DNA from: Balaenoptera acutorostrata
Taxonomy: Eukaryota > Chordata > Mammalia > Artiodactyla > Balaenopteridae
DNA length: 64,000 nt
Direction of reading: 5' to 3'
NCBI RefSeq assembly: GCF_949987535.1
Contig: NW_026646034.1
Coordinates: 164,001 to 228,000 of the forward strand
Shown here: piece by piece, positions 27,225 to 40,400 of the stretch
How the letters are laid out: every line of letters begins with the position of its first letter
How positions within the stretch are numbered: position 1 is the first letter of the stretch
Program-made: the position numbers and the translations under genes
Notes under the pieces: model-generated
The model's input: the letters and a program-made list of their open reading frames with translations, nothing else
The model's database searches: none
What the model was told of the DNA's origin: nothing

Positions 27225-28409
27225 TTGTCATCACAATGCTCCAGAATTCTTGTCATCACAATGTTCCATGACCATGTCATCACAATGCTCCATGGCCCTT
27301 GTCAACACAATGCTCCAGAATTCTTGTCATCACAATGTTCCATGACCGTGTCATCACAATGCTCCAGAATTCTTGTCATCACAATGTTCCATGACCGTGT
27401 CATCACAATGCTCCATGGCCCTTGTCATCACAATGCTCCAGAATTCTTGTCATCACAATGCTCCATGGCCCTGTTCATCACAATGCTCCAGATTGCTTGT
27501 CATCACAAAGTTCCATGACCGTGTCATCACAATGCACCATGGCCCTTGTCATCACAATGCTCCAGAATTCTTGTCATCACAATGTTCCATGACCGTGTCA
27601 TCACAATGCTCCATGGCCCTTGTCATCACAATGCTCCAGAATTCTTGTCATCACAATGTTCCATGACCATGTCATCACAATGCTCCATGGCCCTTGTCAA
27701 CACAATGCTCCAGAATTCTTGTCATCACAATGTTCCATGACCGTGTCATCACAATGCTCCAGAATTCTTGTCATCACAATGTTCCATGACCGTGTCATCA
27801 CAATGCTCCATGGCCCTTGTCATCACAATGCTCCAGAATTCTTGTCATCACAATGCTCCATGGCCCTGTTCATCACAATGCTCCAGATTGCTTGTCATCA
27901 CAAAGTTCCATGACCGTGTCATCACAATGCACCATGGCCCTTGTCATCACAATGCTCCAGAATTCTTGTCATCTCAATGTTCCATGACTGTGTCATCACA
28001 ATGCTCCATGGCCCTTGTCATCACAATGCTCCAGAATTCTTGTCATCACAATGTTCCATGACCGTGTCATCACAATGCTCCATGGCCCTTGTCAACACAA
28101 TGCTCCAGAATTCTTGTCATCATAATGTTCCATGACCTTGTCATCACAATGCTCCAGAATTCTTGTCATCACAATGTTCCATGACCGTGTCATCACAATG
28201 CTCCATGGCCCTTGTCATCACAATGCTCCAGAATTCTTGTCATCACAATGCTCCATGGCCCTGTTCATCACAATGCTCCAGATTGCTTGTCATCACAAAG
28301 TTCCATGACCGTGTCATCACAATGCACCATGGCCCTTGTCATCACAATGCTCCAGAATTCTTGTCATCACAATGTTCCATGACCGTGTCATCACAATGCT
28401 CCATGGCCC
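27225..28409 (+). repeat. Three tandem 395-bp units
   Basis: The same ordered set of 16 monomers (alpha-beta-gamma, GTCAACAC gamma, GTTCATC alpha, CAGATTGCTTG, AAGTTCC, GCACCATGG) starts at about 27225, 27620 and 28015. The third copy ends in a CCATGGCCCTGG monomer rather than gamma. 395 bp equals five trimers plus one 25-bp monomer. Confidence 0.82.
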
Positions 28410-29605
28410 TGGTCATCACAATGCTCCAGATTGCTTGTCATCACAAAGTTCCATGACCGTGTCATCACAATGCACCATGGCCCTTGTCATCACAATGCTC
28501 CAGAATTCTTGTCATCACAATGTTACATGACCGTGTCATCACAATGCTCCATAATCCTTGTCATCAAAATGTTCCATGACCGTGTCATCACAATGCTCCA
28601 GAATTCTTGTCATCACAATGTTCCATGACCGTGTCATCACAATGTTCCATAATTCTTGTCATCAAAATGTTCCATGACCGTGTCATCACAATGCTCCAGA
28701 AATCTTGTCATCACAATGTTCCATGACCGTGTCATCACAATGCTCCAGAATTCTTGTCATCACAATGCTCCAGAATTCTTGTCATCACAAAGTACCATGA
28801 CCGTGTCATCACAATGCTCCAGAATTCTTGTCATCACAATGCTCCAGAATTCTTGTCATCACAATGTTCCATGACCGTGTCATCACAATGCTCCATGGCC
28901 CTTGTCATCACAATGCTCCAGAATTCTTGTCATCACAATGTTCCATGACCGTGTCATCACAATGCTCCATGGCCCTTGTCATCACAAAGCTCCAGAATAC
29001 TTGTCATCACAATGTTCCATGACCGTGTCATCACAATGCTCCATGGCCCTTGTCAACACAATGCTCCAGAATTCTTGTCATCACAATGTTCCATGACCTT
29101 GTCATCACAATGCTCCAGAATTATTGTCATCACAATGTTCCATGACCGTGTCATCACAATGCTCCATGGCCCTTGTCATCACAATGCTCCAGAATTCTTG
29201 TCATCACAATGTTCCATGACCGTGTCATCACAATGCTCCAGAATTCTTGTCATCACAATGCTCCAGAATTCTTGTCATCACAATGCTCCATAATTCTTGT
29301 CATCAAAATGTTCCATGACCGTGTCATCACAATGCTCCAGAATTCTTGTCATCACAATGTTCCATGACCGTGTCATCACAATGTTCCATGGCCCTTGTCA
29401 TCACAATGCTCCAGAATTCTTGTCATCACAATGTTCCATGACCGTGTCATCACAATGCTCCAGAATTCTTGTCATCACAATGCTCCAGAATTCTTGTCAT
29501 CACAATGCTCCATAATTCTTGTCATCAAAATGTTCCATGACCGTGTCATCACAATGCTCCAATATTCTTGTCATCACAATGTTCCATGACCGTGTCATCA
29601 CAATG

Positions 29606-30571
29606 CTACATGACCCTGGTCACAACATTTCTCCATGACCTTTGTCATCACAATGCTCTATATAGTTTTTCGTGACAATTCTAAATGAACACTTTAATCA
29701 CTTTGCTTGCTGACCATTTTCATCACATTTCTCTAATGTCATTACAATTTCCCATGACCCCTTTCTTCACAATGCTCAATGATGCCTGTCATCACAATGC
29801 TCAATGGCTTTTGTTATCACAATGCTCCAGGACCAGTTTCATCACAATAATCCATCTCCCTTGTCATCACGGTGCACAATGAAACCTCTCATTACAATGC
29901 TCCATGACACCTGTCATCACAATGCTCCATGGCCCTTGTCATCACAATGCTCCAGATTGCTTGTCATCACAAAGTTCCGTGACCGTGTCATCACAATGCA
30001 CCATGGCCCTTGTCATCACAATGCTCCAGAATTCTTGTCATCACAATGTTCCATGACCGTGTCATCACAATGCTCCATGGCCCTTATCATCACAATGCTC
30101 CAGAATTCTGGTCATCACAATGTTCCATGACCGTGTCACCACAATGCTCCATGGCCCTTGTGATCACAATGCTCCAGAATTCTAGTCATCACAATGTTCC
30201 ATGACCGTGTCATCACAATGCTCCATAATTCTTTTCATCACAATGTTCCATGACCGTGTCATCACAATGTTACATGACCCTGGTCATCACAGTTCTCCAT
30301 GACCTTTGTCATCACTATGCTCTATATAGTTTTTCATGACAATTCTAAGTGACCACTTTAATCACTTTGCTTGCTGACCATTTTCATCACATTTCTCTAT
30401 TGTCATTACAATTCCCCATGACCCCTTTCTTCACAATGCTCCATGATGCCTGTCATCACAATGCTCAAAGACTTTTGTTATTACAATGCTCCAGGACCAG
30501 TTTCATCACATTACTCCATCTCCCTTGTCATCACGGTGCACAATGAATAGTTTCATTACAATGTTCCATGG
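29606..30571 (+). repeat. B-linker-A composite module, copy 4
   Basis: B4 29606-29912, linker 29913-30269, A5 30270-30571. Spacing 664 bp. TATA-like CTATATAG at 29658-29665 and 30322-30329. Private changes include CTAAGTGACC (CTAAATGACC elsewhere), AATAATCCATC in B and ATGTTCCATGG at the A end. Confidence 0.87.
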
Positions 30572-31159
30572 CCCTTGTCATCACAATGTTCCAGAATTCT
30601 TGTCATCTCAATGTTCCATGACCGTGTCATCACAATGCTCCATGGCCATTGTCATCACAATTCTCCAGAATTCTTGTCATCACAATGTTCCATGGCTGTG
30701 TCATCACAATGCTCCATGGCCATTGTCATTATAATGCTCCAGAATTATTGTCATCACAATGTTCCATGACCGTGTCATCACAATGCTCCATGGCCCTGTT
30801 CATCACAATGCTCCAGATTGCTTGTCATCACAAAGTTCCATGACCGTGTCATCACAATGCACCATGGCCCTTGTCATCACAATGCTCCAGAATTTTTGTC
30901 ATCACAATGTTCCATGACCGTGTCATCACAATGCTCCAGAATTCTTGTCATCACAATGCTCCAGAATTCTTGTCATCACAATGTTCGATGACCGTGTCAT
31001 CACAATGCTCCATGGCCCTTGTCATGACAATGCTCCAGAATTCTTGTCATCACAATGTTCCATGACCTTGTCATCACAATGCTCCAGAATTCTTGTCATC
31101 ACAAAGTTCCATGACCGTGTCCTCACAATGCTCCATGGCCCTTGTCATCACAATGCTGC

Positions 31160-32515
31160 AGAATTCTTGTCATCACAATGTTCCATGACCGTGTCATCAC
31201 AATGCTCCATGGCCCTGGTCATCACAATGCTCCAGATTGCTTGTCATCACAAAGTTCCATGACCGTGTCATCACAATGCACCATGGCCCTTGTCATCACA
31301 ATGCTCCAGAATTCTTGTCATCACAATGTTCCATGACCGTGTCATCACAATGCTCCATAATTCTTGTCATCAAAATGTTCCATGACCGTGTCATCACAAT
31401 GCTCCAGAATTCTTGTCATCACAATGTTCCATGACCATGTCATCACAATGCTCCAGAATTTTTGTCATCACAATGCTCCAGAATTCTTGTCATCACAATG
31501 TTCCATGAACGTGTCATCACAATGCTCCAGAATTCTTGTCATCACAATGCTCCAGAATTCTTGTCATCACAATGCTCCATGGCCCTGTTCATCACAATGC
31601 TCCAGATTGCTTGTCATCACAAAGTTCCATGACCGTGTCATCACAATGCACCATGGCCCTTGTCATCACAATGCTCCAGAATTCTTGTCATCTCAATGTT
31701 CCATGACCGTGTCATCACAATGCTCCATGGCCCTTGTCATCACAATGCTCCAGAATTCTTGTCATCACAATGTTCCATGACCGTGTCATCACAATGCTCC
31801 ATGGCCTTTGTCAACACAATGCTCCAGAATTCTTGTCATCACAATGTTCCATGACCTTGTCATCACAATGCTCCAGAATTCTTGTCATCACAATGTTCCA
31901 TGACCGTGTCATCACAATGCTCCATGGCCCTTGTCATCACAATGCTCCAGAATTCTTGTCATCACAATGCTCCATGGCCCTGTTCATCACAATGCTCCAG
32001 ATTGCTTGTCATCACAAAGTTCCATGACCGTGTCATCACAATGCACCATGGCCCTTGTCATCACAATGCTCCAGAATTCTTGTCATCACAATGTTCCATG
32101 ACCATGTCATCACAATGCTCCATGGCCCTTGTCATCACAATGCTCCAGAATTCTTGTCATCACAATGTTCCATGACCGTGTCATCACAATGCTCCATAAT
32201 TCTTGTCATCACAATGTTCCATGACCGTGTCATCACAATGCTCCAGAATTCTTCTCATCACAATGCTCCATAATTCTTGTCATCACAATGTTCCATGACC
32301 TTGTCATCACAATGCTCCAGAATTCTTGTCATCACAATGTTCCATGACCGTGTCATCACAATGCTCCATGGCCCTTGTCATCACAATGCTCCAGAATTCT
32401 TGTCATCACAATGTTCCATGACCGTGTCATCACAATGCTCCATAATTCTTGTCATCACAATGTTCCATGACCGTGTCATCACAATGCTCCAGAATTCTTC
32501 TCATCACAATGCTCC
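31160..32515 (+). repeat. 1356-bp tandem unit, copy 1
   Basis: Collinear with about 32516-33871 at an offset of 1356 bp. Shared markers: GACCATGTCATC near 31433/32789, AATTTTTGTC, GTCATCTCAATG near 31688/33044, and CTTCTCATC near 32253/33609 and 32490/33846. Boundaries are approximate. Confidence 0.8.
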
Positions 32516-33871
32516 AGAATTCTTGTCATCACAATGTTCCATGACCGTGTCATCACAATGCTCCATGGCCCTGGTCATCACAATGCTCCAGATTGCTTGT
32601 CATCACAAAGTTCCATGACCGTGTCATCACAATGCACCATGGCCCTTGTCATCACAATGCTCCAGAATTCTTGTCATCACAATGTTCCATGACCGTGTCA
32701 TCACAATGCTCCATAATCCTTGTCATCAAAATGTTCCATGACCGTGTCATCACAATGCTCCAGAATTCTTGTCATCACAATGTTCCATGACCATGTCATC
32801 ACAATGCTCCAGAATTTTTGTCATCACAATGCTCCAGAATTCTTGTCATCACAATGTTCCATGACCGTGTCATCACAATGCTCCAGAATTCTTGTCATCA
32901 CAATGCTCCAGAATTCTTGTCATCACAATGCTCCATGGCCCTGTTCATCACAATGCTCCAGATTGCTTGTCATCACAAAGTTCCATGACCGTGTCATCAC
33001 AATGTACCATGGCCCTTGTCATCACAATGCTCCAGAATTCTTGTCATCTCAATGTTCCATGACCGTGTCATCACAATGCTCCATGGCCCTTGTCATCACA
33101 ATGCTCCAGAATTCTTGTCATCACAATGTTCCATGACCGTGTCATCACAATGCTCCATGGCCCTTGTCAACACAATGCTCCAGAATTCTTGTCAGCACAA
33201 TGTTCCATGACCTTGTCATCACAATGCTCCAGAATTCTTGTCATCACAATGTTCCATGACCGTGTCATCACAATGCTCCATGGCCCTTGTCATCACAATG
33301 CTCCAGAATTCTTGTCATCACAATGCTCCATGGCCCTGTTCATCACAATGCTCCAGATTGCTTGTCATCACAAAGTTCCATGACCGTGTCATCACAATGC
33401 ACCATGGCCCTTGTCATCACAATGCTCCAGAATTCTTGTCATCACAATGTTCCATGACCATGTCATCACAATGCTCCATGGCCCTTGTCATCACAATGCT
33501 CCAGAATTCTTGTCATCACAATGTTCCATGACCGTGTCATCACAATGCTCCATAATTCTTGTCAGCACAATGTTCCATGACCGTGTCATCACAATGCTCC
33601 AGAATTCTTCTCATCACAATGCTCCAGAATTCTTGTCATCACAATGTTCCATGACCTTGTCATCAAAATGCTCCAGAATTCTTGTCATCACAATGTTCCA
33701 TGACCATGTCATCACAATGCTCCATGGCCCTTGTCATCACAATGCTCCAGAATTCTTGTCATCACAATGTTCCATGACCGTGTCATCACAATGCTCCATA
33801 ATTCTTGTCATCACAATGTTCCATGACCGTGTCATCACAATGCTCCAGAATTCTTCTCATCACAATGCTCC
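32516..33871 (+). repeat. 1356-bp tandem unit, copy 2
   Basis: Second copy of the 1356-bp unit. A third start of the unit is collinear for a further ~280 bp (to about 34.15 kb), after which the array switches to the terminal segment of the super-unit. Internally about 271 bp is itself repeated (GACC-A/G-TGTC, gamma, alpha, beta, delta, CTTCTCATC). Confidence 0.8.
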
Positions 33872-35073
33872 AGAATTCTTGTCATCACAATGTTCCATGA
33901 CCGTGTCATCACAATGCTCCATGGCCCTGGTCATCACAATGCTCCAGATTGCTTGTCATCACAAAGTTCCATGACCGTGTCATCACAATGCACCATGGCC
34001 CTTGTCATCACAATGCTCCAGAATTCTTGTCATCACAATGTTCCTTGACCGTGTCATCACAATGCTCCATAATCCTTGTCATCAAAATGTTCCATGACCG
34101 TGTCATCACAATGCTCCAGAATTCTTGTCATCACAATGTTCCATGACCGTGTCATCACAATGCTCCATAATTCTTGTCATCAAAATGTTCCATGACCGTG
34201 TCATCACAATGCTCCAGAAATCTTGTCATCACAATGTTCCATGACCGTGTCATCACAATGCTCCAGAATTCTTGTCATCACAATGCTCCAGAATTCTTGT
34301 CATCACAATGTACCATGACCGTGTCATCACAATGCTCCAGAATTCTTGTCATCACAATGCTCCAGAATTCTTGTCATCACAATGTTCCATGACCGTGTCA
34401 TCACAATGCTCCATGGCCCTTGTCATCACAATGCTCCAGAATTCTTGTCATCACAATGTTCCATGACCGTGTCATCACAATGCTCCATGGCCCTTGTCAT
34501 CACAAAGCTCCAGAATACTTGTCATCACAATGTTCCATGACAGTGTCATCACAATGCTCCATGGCCCTTGTCAACACAATGCTCCAGAATTCTTGTCATC
34601 ACAATGTTCCATGACCTTGTCATCACAATGCTCCAGAATTCTTGTCATCACAATGTTCCATGACCGTGTCATCACAATGCTCCATGGCCCTTTTCATCAC
34701 AATGCTCCAGAATTCTTGTCATCACAATGTTCCATGACCGTGTCATCACAATGCTCCATGGCCCTTGTCATCACAATGCTCCAGAATTCTTGTCATCACA
34801 ATGTACCATGACCGTGTCATCACAATGCTCCATGGCCCTTGTCATCACAATGCTCCAGAATTCGTGTCATCACAATGTTCCATGACCGTGTCATCACAAT
34901 GCTCCATGGCCCTTGTCAACACAATGCTCCAGAATTCTTGTCATCACAATGTTCCATGACCGTGTCATCACAATGCTCCATAATTCTTGTCATCAAAATG
35001 TTCCATGACCGTGTCATCACAATGCTCCAGAATTCTTGTCATCACAATGTTCCATGACCGTGTCATCACAATG

Positions 35074-35380
35074 CTACATGACCCTGGTCACAACATTTCT
35101 CCATGACCTTTGTCATCACAATGCTCTATATAGTTTTTCGTGACAATTCTAAATGAACACTTTAATCACTTTGCTTGCTGACCATTTTCATCACATTTCT
35201 CTATTGTCATTACAATTTCCCATGACCCCTTTCTTCACAATGCTCAATGATGCCTGTCATCACAATGCTCAATGGCTTTTGTTATCACAATGCTCCAGGA
35301 CCAGTTTCATCACAATACTCCATCTCCCTTGTCATCACGGTGCACAATGAAACCTCTCATTACAATGCTCCATGACACCT
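35074..35380 (+). repeat. Divergent block B5, without its A partner
   Basis: A type-B block like those at 19507, 25123 and 29606, with CTATATAG at 35126-35133. The linker begins normally (AAGTTCCGTGACC near 35440), but by about 35.5 kb the sequence switches to a segment collinear with 8.37 kb onward. No A block follows within the expected 664 bp. This looks like a recombination breakpoint inside the linker. Confidence 0.85.
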
Positions 35381-37454
35381 GTCATCACAATGCTCCATGG
35401 CACTTGTCATCACAATGCTCCAGATTGCTTGTCATCACAAAGTTCCGTGACCGTGTCATCACAATGCACCATGGCCCTTGTCATCACAATGATCCAGAAT
35501 TCTTGTCATCACAATGTTCCATGACCGTGTCATCACAATGCTCCAGAATTCTTGTCATCACAATGCTCCAGAATTCTTGTCATCACAATGTTCGATGACC
35601 GTGTCATCACAATGCTCCATGGCCCTTGTCATGACAATGCTCCAGAATTCTTGTCATCACAATGTTCCATGACCTTGTCATCACAATGCTCCAGAATTCT
35701 TGTCATCACAAAGTTCCATGACCGTGTCATCACAATGCTCCATGGCCCTTGTCATCACAATGCTGCAGAATTCTTGTCATCACAATGTTCCATGACCGTG
35801 TCATCACAATGCTCCATGGCCCTTGTCATCACAATGCTCCAGAATTCTTGTCATCACAATGTTCCATGACCGTGTCATCACAATGCTCCATGGCCCTTGT
35901 CATCACTATTCTCCAGAATTCTTGTCATCACAATGTTCCATGACCGTGTAATCACAATGCTCCAGAATACTTGTCATCACAATGCTCCAGAATTCTTGTC
36001 ATCACAATGTTCCATGACCGTGTCATCACAATGCTCCATGACGCTGGTCATCACAATGCTCCAGATTGCTTGTCATCACAAAGTTCCATGACTGTGTCAT
36101 CACAATGCACCATGGCACTTGTCATCACAATGCTCCAGAATTCTTGTCATCACAATGTTCCATGACCGTGTCATCACAATGCTCCATGGCCCTTGTCATC
36201 ACAATGCTCCAGAATTCTTGCCATTACAATGTTCCATGACCGTGTCATCACAATGCTCCATAATTCTTATCATCACAATGTTCCATGACCGTGTCATCAC
36301 AATGCTCCAGAATTCTTGTCATCACAATGCTCCAGAATTCTTGTCATCACAATGTTCCATGACCGTGTCATCACAATGCTCCATGGCCCTGGTCATCACA
36401 ATGCTCCAGATTGCTTGTCATAACAAAGGTCCATGACCGTGTCATCACAATGCACCATGGCCCTTGTCATCACAATGCTCCAGAATTCTTGTCAACACAA
36501 TGTTCCATGACCGTGTCATCACAATGCTCCATAATTCTTGTCATCAAAATGTTCCATGACCGTGTCATCACAATGCTCCAGAATTCTTGTCATCACAATG
36601 TTCCATGACCGTGTCATCACAATGCTCCAGAATTTTTGTCTTCACAATGCTCCAGAATTCTTGTCATCACAATGTTCCATGACCGTGTCATCACAATGCT
36701 CCAGAATTTTTGTCATCACAATGCTCCAGAATTCTTGTCATCACAATGCTCCAGAATTCTTGTCATCACAATGTTCCATGACGGTGTCATCACAATGCTC
36801 CATGGCCCTTGTCATCACAATGCTCCAGAATTCTTGTCATCACAATGCTCCATGGCCCTGTTCATCACAATGCTCCAGATTGCTTGTCATCACAATGTTC
36901 CATGACCGTGTCATCACAATGCACCATGGCCCTTGTCATCACAATTCTCCAGAATTCTTGCCATCACAATGTTCCATGACCGTGTCATCACAATGCTCCA
37001 TAATTCTTATCATCACAATGTTCCATGACCGTGTCATCACAATGCTCCATGGCCCTTGTCATCACAATGCTCCAGAATTCTTGTCATCACAATGTTCCAT
37101 GACCGTGTCATCACAATGCTCCATGGCCCTTGTCAACACAATGCTCCAGAATTCTTGTCATCACAATGTTCCATGAGCTTGTCATCACAATGCTCCAGAA
37201 TTCTTGTCATCACAATGTTCCATGACCGTGTCATCACAATGCTCCATGGGCCTTGTCATCACAATGCTCCAGAATTCTTGTCATCACAATGTTCCATGAC
37301 CGTGTCATCACAATGCTCCAGAATTCTTGTCATCACAATGCTCCAGAATTCTTGTCATCACAATGTTCCATGACCGTGACATCACAATGCTCCATGACCC
37401 TGGTCATCACAATGCTCTAGATTGCTTGTCATCACAAAGTTCCATGACTGTGTC
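35381..37454 (+). repeat. Mosaic of segments copied from elsewhere in the array
   Basis: About 35.55-36.75 kb is collinear with 8.37-9.57 kb at an offset of 27177 bp, including GTTCGATGACC, GTCATGACAATG, CTGCAG (35763 vs 8586), GAATACTTG and CATGACGCTGG. The CTGCAG trimer is retained, as in copy 1 of the 5.6-kb unit and unlike copy 2. About 36.8-37.2 kb then matches 15.42-15.79 kb (offset near 21385 bp). No gene is supported. Confidence 0.78.
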
Positions 37455-40400
37455 ATCACAATGCACCATGGCCCTTGTCATCACAATGCTCCAGAATTCT
37501 TGTCATCACAATGTTCCATGACCGTGTCATCACAATGCTCCATGGCCCTTGTCATCACAATGCTCCAGAATTCTTGCCATCACAATGTTCCATGACCGTG
37601 TCATCACAATGCTCCATAATTCTTATCATCACAATGTTCCATGACCGTGTCGTCACAATGCTCCAGAATTCTTGTCATCACAATGCTCCAGAATTCTTGT
37701 CATCACAATGTTCCATGACCGTGTCATCACAATGCTCAATGGCCCTGGTCATCACAATGCTCCAGATTGCTTGTCATCACAAAGGTCCATGACCGTGTCA
37801 TCACAATGCACCATGGCCCTTGTCATCACAATGCTCCAGAATTCTTGTCATCACAATGTTCCATGACCGTGTCATCACAATGCTCCATGGCCCTTGTCAT
37901 CACAATGCTCCAGAATTCTTGTCATCACAATGTTCCATGACCGTGTCATCACAATGCTCCATGGCCCTTGTCATCACAATGCTCCAGAATTCTTGTCATC
38001 ACAATGTTCCATGACCGTGTCATCACAATGCTCCATGGCCCTTGTCATCATTATTGTCCAGAATTCTTGTCATCACAATGTTCCATGACCGTGTCATCAC
38101 AATGCTCCAGAATTCTTGTCATCACAATGCTCCAGAATTCTTGTCATCACAATGTTCCATGACCGTGTCATCACAATGCTCCATGACCCTGGTCATCACA
38201 ATGCTCCAGATTGCTTGTCATCACAAAGTTCCATGACTGTGTCATCACAATGCACCATGGCCCTTGTCATCACAATGCTCCAGAATTCTTGTCATCACAA
38301 TGTTCCATGACCGTGTCATCACAATGCTCCATGGCCCTTGTCATCACAATGCTCCAGAATTCTTGCCATCACAATGTTCCATGACCGTGTCATCACAATG
38401 CTCCATAATTCTTATCATCACAATGTTCCATGACCGTGTCATCACAATGCTCCATGGCCCTGGTCATCACAATGCTCCAGATTGCTTTTCATCACAAAGG
38501 TCCATGACCGTGTCATCACAATGCACCATGGCCCTTGTCATCACAATGCTCCAGAATTCTTGTCAACACAATGTTCCATGACCGTGTCATCACAATGCTC
38601 CATAATTCTTGTCATCAAAATGTTCCATGACCGTGTCATCACAATGCTCCAGAATTCTTGTCATCACAATGTTCCATGACCGTGTCATCACAGTGCTCCA
38701 GAATTTTTGTCATCACAATGCTCCAGAATTCTTGTCATCACAATGTTCCATGACCGTGTCATCACAATGCTCCAGAATTCTTGTCATCACAATGCTCCAG
38801 AATTCTTGTCATCACAATGCTCCATGGCCCTGTTCATCACAATGCTCCAGATTGCTTGTCATCACAAAGTTCCATTACCGTGTCATCACAATGCACCATG
38901 GCCCTTGTCATCACAATGCTCCAGAATTCTTGTCATCACAATGTTCCATGACCGTGTCATCACAATGCTCCATGGCCCTTGTCATCACAATGCTCCAGAA
39001 TTCTTGTCATCACAATGTTCCATGACCATGTCATCACAATGCTCCATGGCCCTTGTCAACACAATGCTCCAGAATTCTTGTCATCACAATGTTCCATGAC
39101 CGTGTCATCACAATGCTCCAGAATTCTTGTCATCACAATGTTCCATGACCGTGTCATCACAATGCTCCATGGCCCTTGTCATCACAATGCTCCAGAATTC
39201 TTGTCATCACAATGCTCCATGGCCCTGTTCATCACAATGCTCCAGATTGCTTGTCATCACAAAGTTCCATTACCGTGTCATCACAATGCTCCATGGCCCT
39301 TTTCAACACAATGCTTCAGAATTCTTGTCATCACAATGTTCCATGACCGTGTCATCACAATGCTCCAGAATTCTTGTCATCACAATGTTCCATGACCGTT
39401 TCATCACAATGCTCCATAATTCTTATCATCACAATGTTCCATGACCGTGTCGTCACAATGCTCCAGAATTCTTGTCATCACAATGCTCCAGAATTCTTGT
39501 CATCACAATGTTCCATGACCGTGTCATCACAATGCCCATGGCCCTGGTCATCACAATGCTCCAGATTGCTTGTCATCACAAAGGTCCATGACCGTGTCAT
39601 CACAATGCACCATGGCCCTTGTCATCACAATGCTCCATAATTCTTGTCATCAAAATGTTCCATGACCGTGTCATCACAATGCTCCAGAATTCTTGTCATC
39701 ACAATGTTCCATGACCGTGTCATCACAATGCTCCAGAATTTTTGTCATCACAATGCTCCAGAATTCTTGTCATCACAATATTCCATGACCTTGTCATCAC
39801 AATGCATCAGAATTCTTGTCATCACAATAATCCATGACCGTGTCATCACAATGCTCCATGGCCCTTGTCATCACAATGCTCCAGAATTCTTGTCATCACA
39901 ATGCTCCATGGCCCTGTTCATCACAATGCTCCAGATTGCTTGTCATCACAAAGTTCCATTACCGTGTCATCACAATGCACCATGGCCCTTGTCATCACAA
40001 TGCTCCAGAATTCTTGTCATCACAATGTTCCATGACCGTGTCATCACAATGCTCCATGGCCCTTGTCATCACAATGCTCCAGAATTCTTGTCATCACAAT
40101 GTTCCATGACCATGTCATCACAATGCTCCATGGCCGTTGTCAACACAATGCTCCAGAATTCTTGTCATCACAATGTTCCATGACCGTGTCATCACAATGC
40201 TCCAGAATTCTTGTCATCACAATGTTCCATGACCGTGTCATCACAATGCTCCATGGCCCTTGTCATCACAATGCTCCAGAATTCTTGTCATCACAATGCT
40301 CCATGGCCCTGTTCATCACAATGCTCCAGATTGCTTGTCATCACAAAGTTCCATGACCGTGTCATCACAATGCACCATGGCCCTTGTCATCACAATGCTC

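Larger units (their letters stand above)
25123..29605 (+). repeat. Super-unit 2 (4483 bp), opened by a B-linker-A module
   Basis: Begins with the module at 25123-26088, then follows super-unit 1 at an offset of 5616 bp to about 27.2 kb. It lacks the 1750-bp duplication and instead has three successive 395-bp repeats. Its last ~1.2 kb matches the end of super-unit 1 at an offset of 4261 bp, with an extra 222 bp (three trimers) duplicated at about 29.2-29.6 kb. Confidence 0.8.
29606..35073 (+). repeat. Super-unit 3 (5468 bp), opened by a B-linker-A module
   Basis: Begins with the module at 29606-30571, then departs from super-unit 2 at about 30.57 kb. The interior holds a 1356-bp tandem duplication (about 31.16-33.87 kb). 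The terminal part (34174-34800) matches 28656-29280 at an offset of 5518 bp. Confidence 0.8.
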
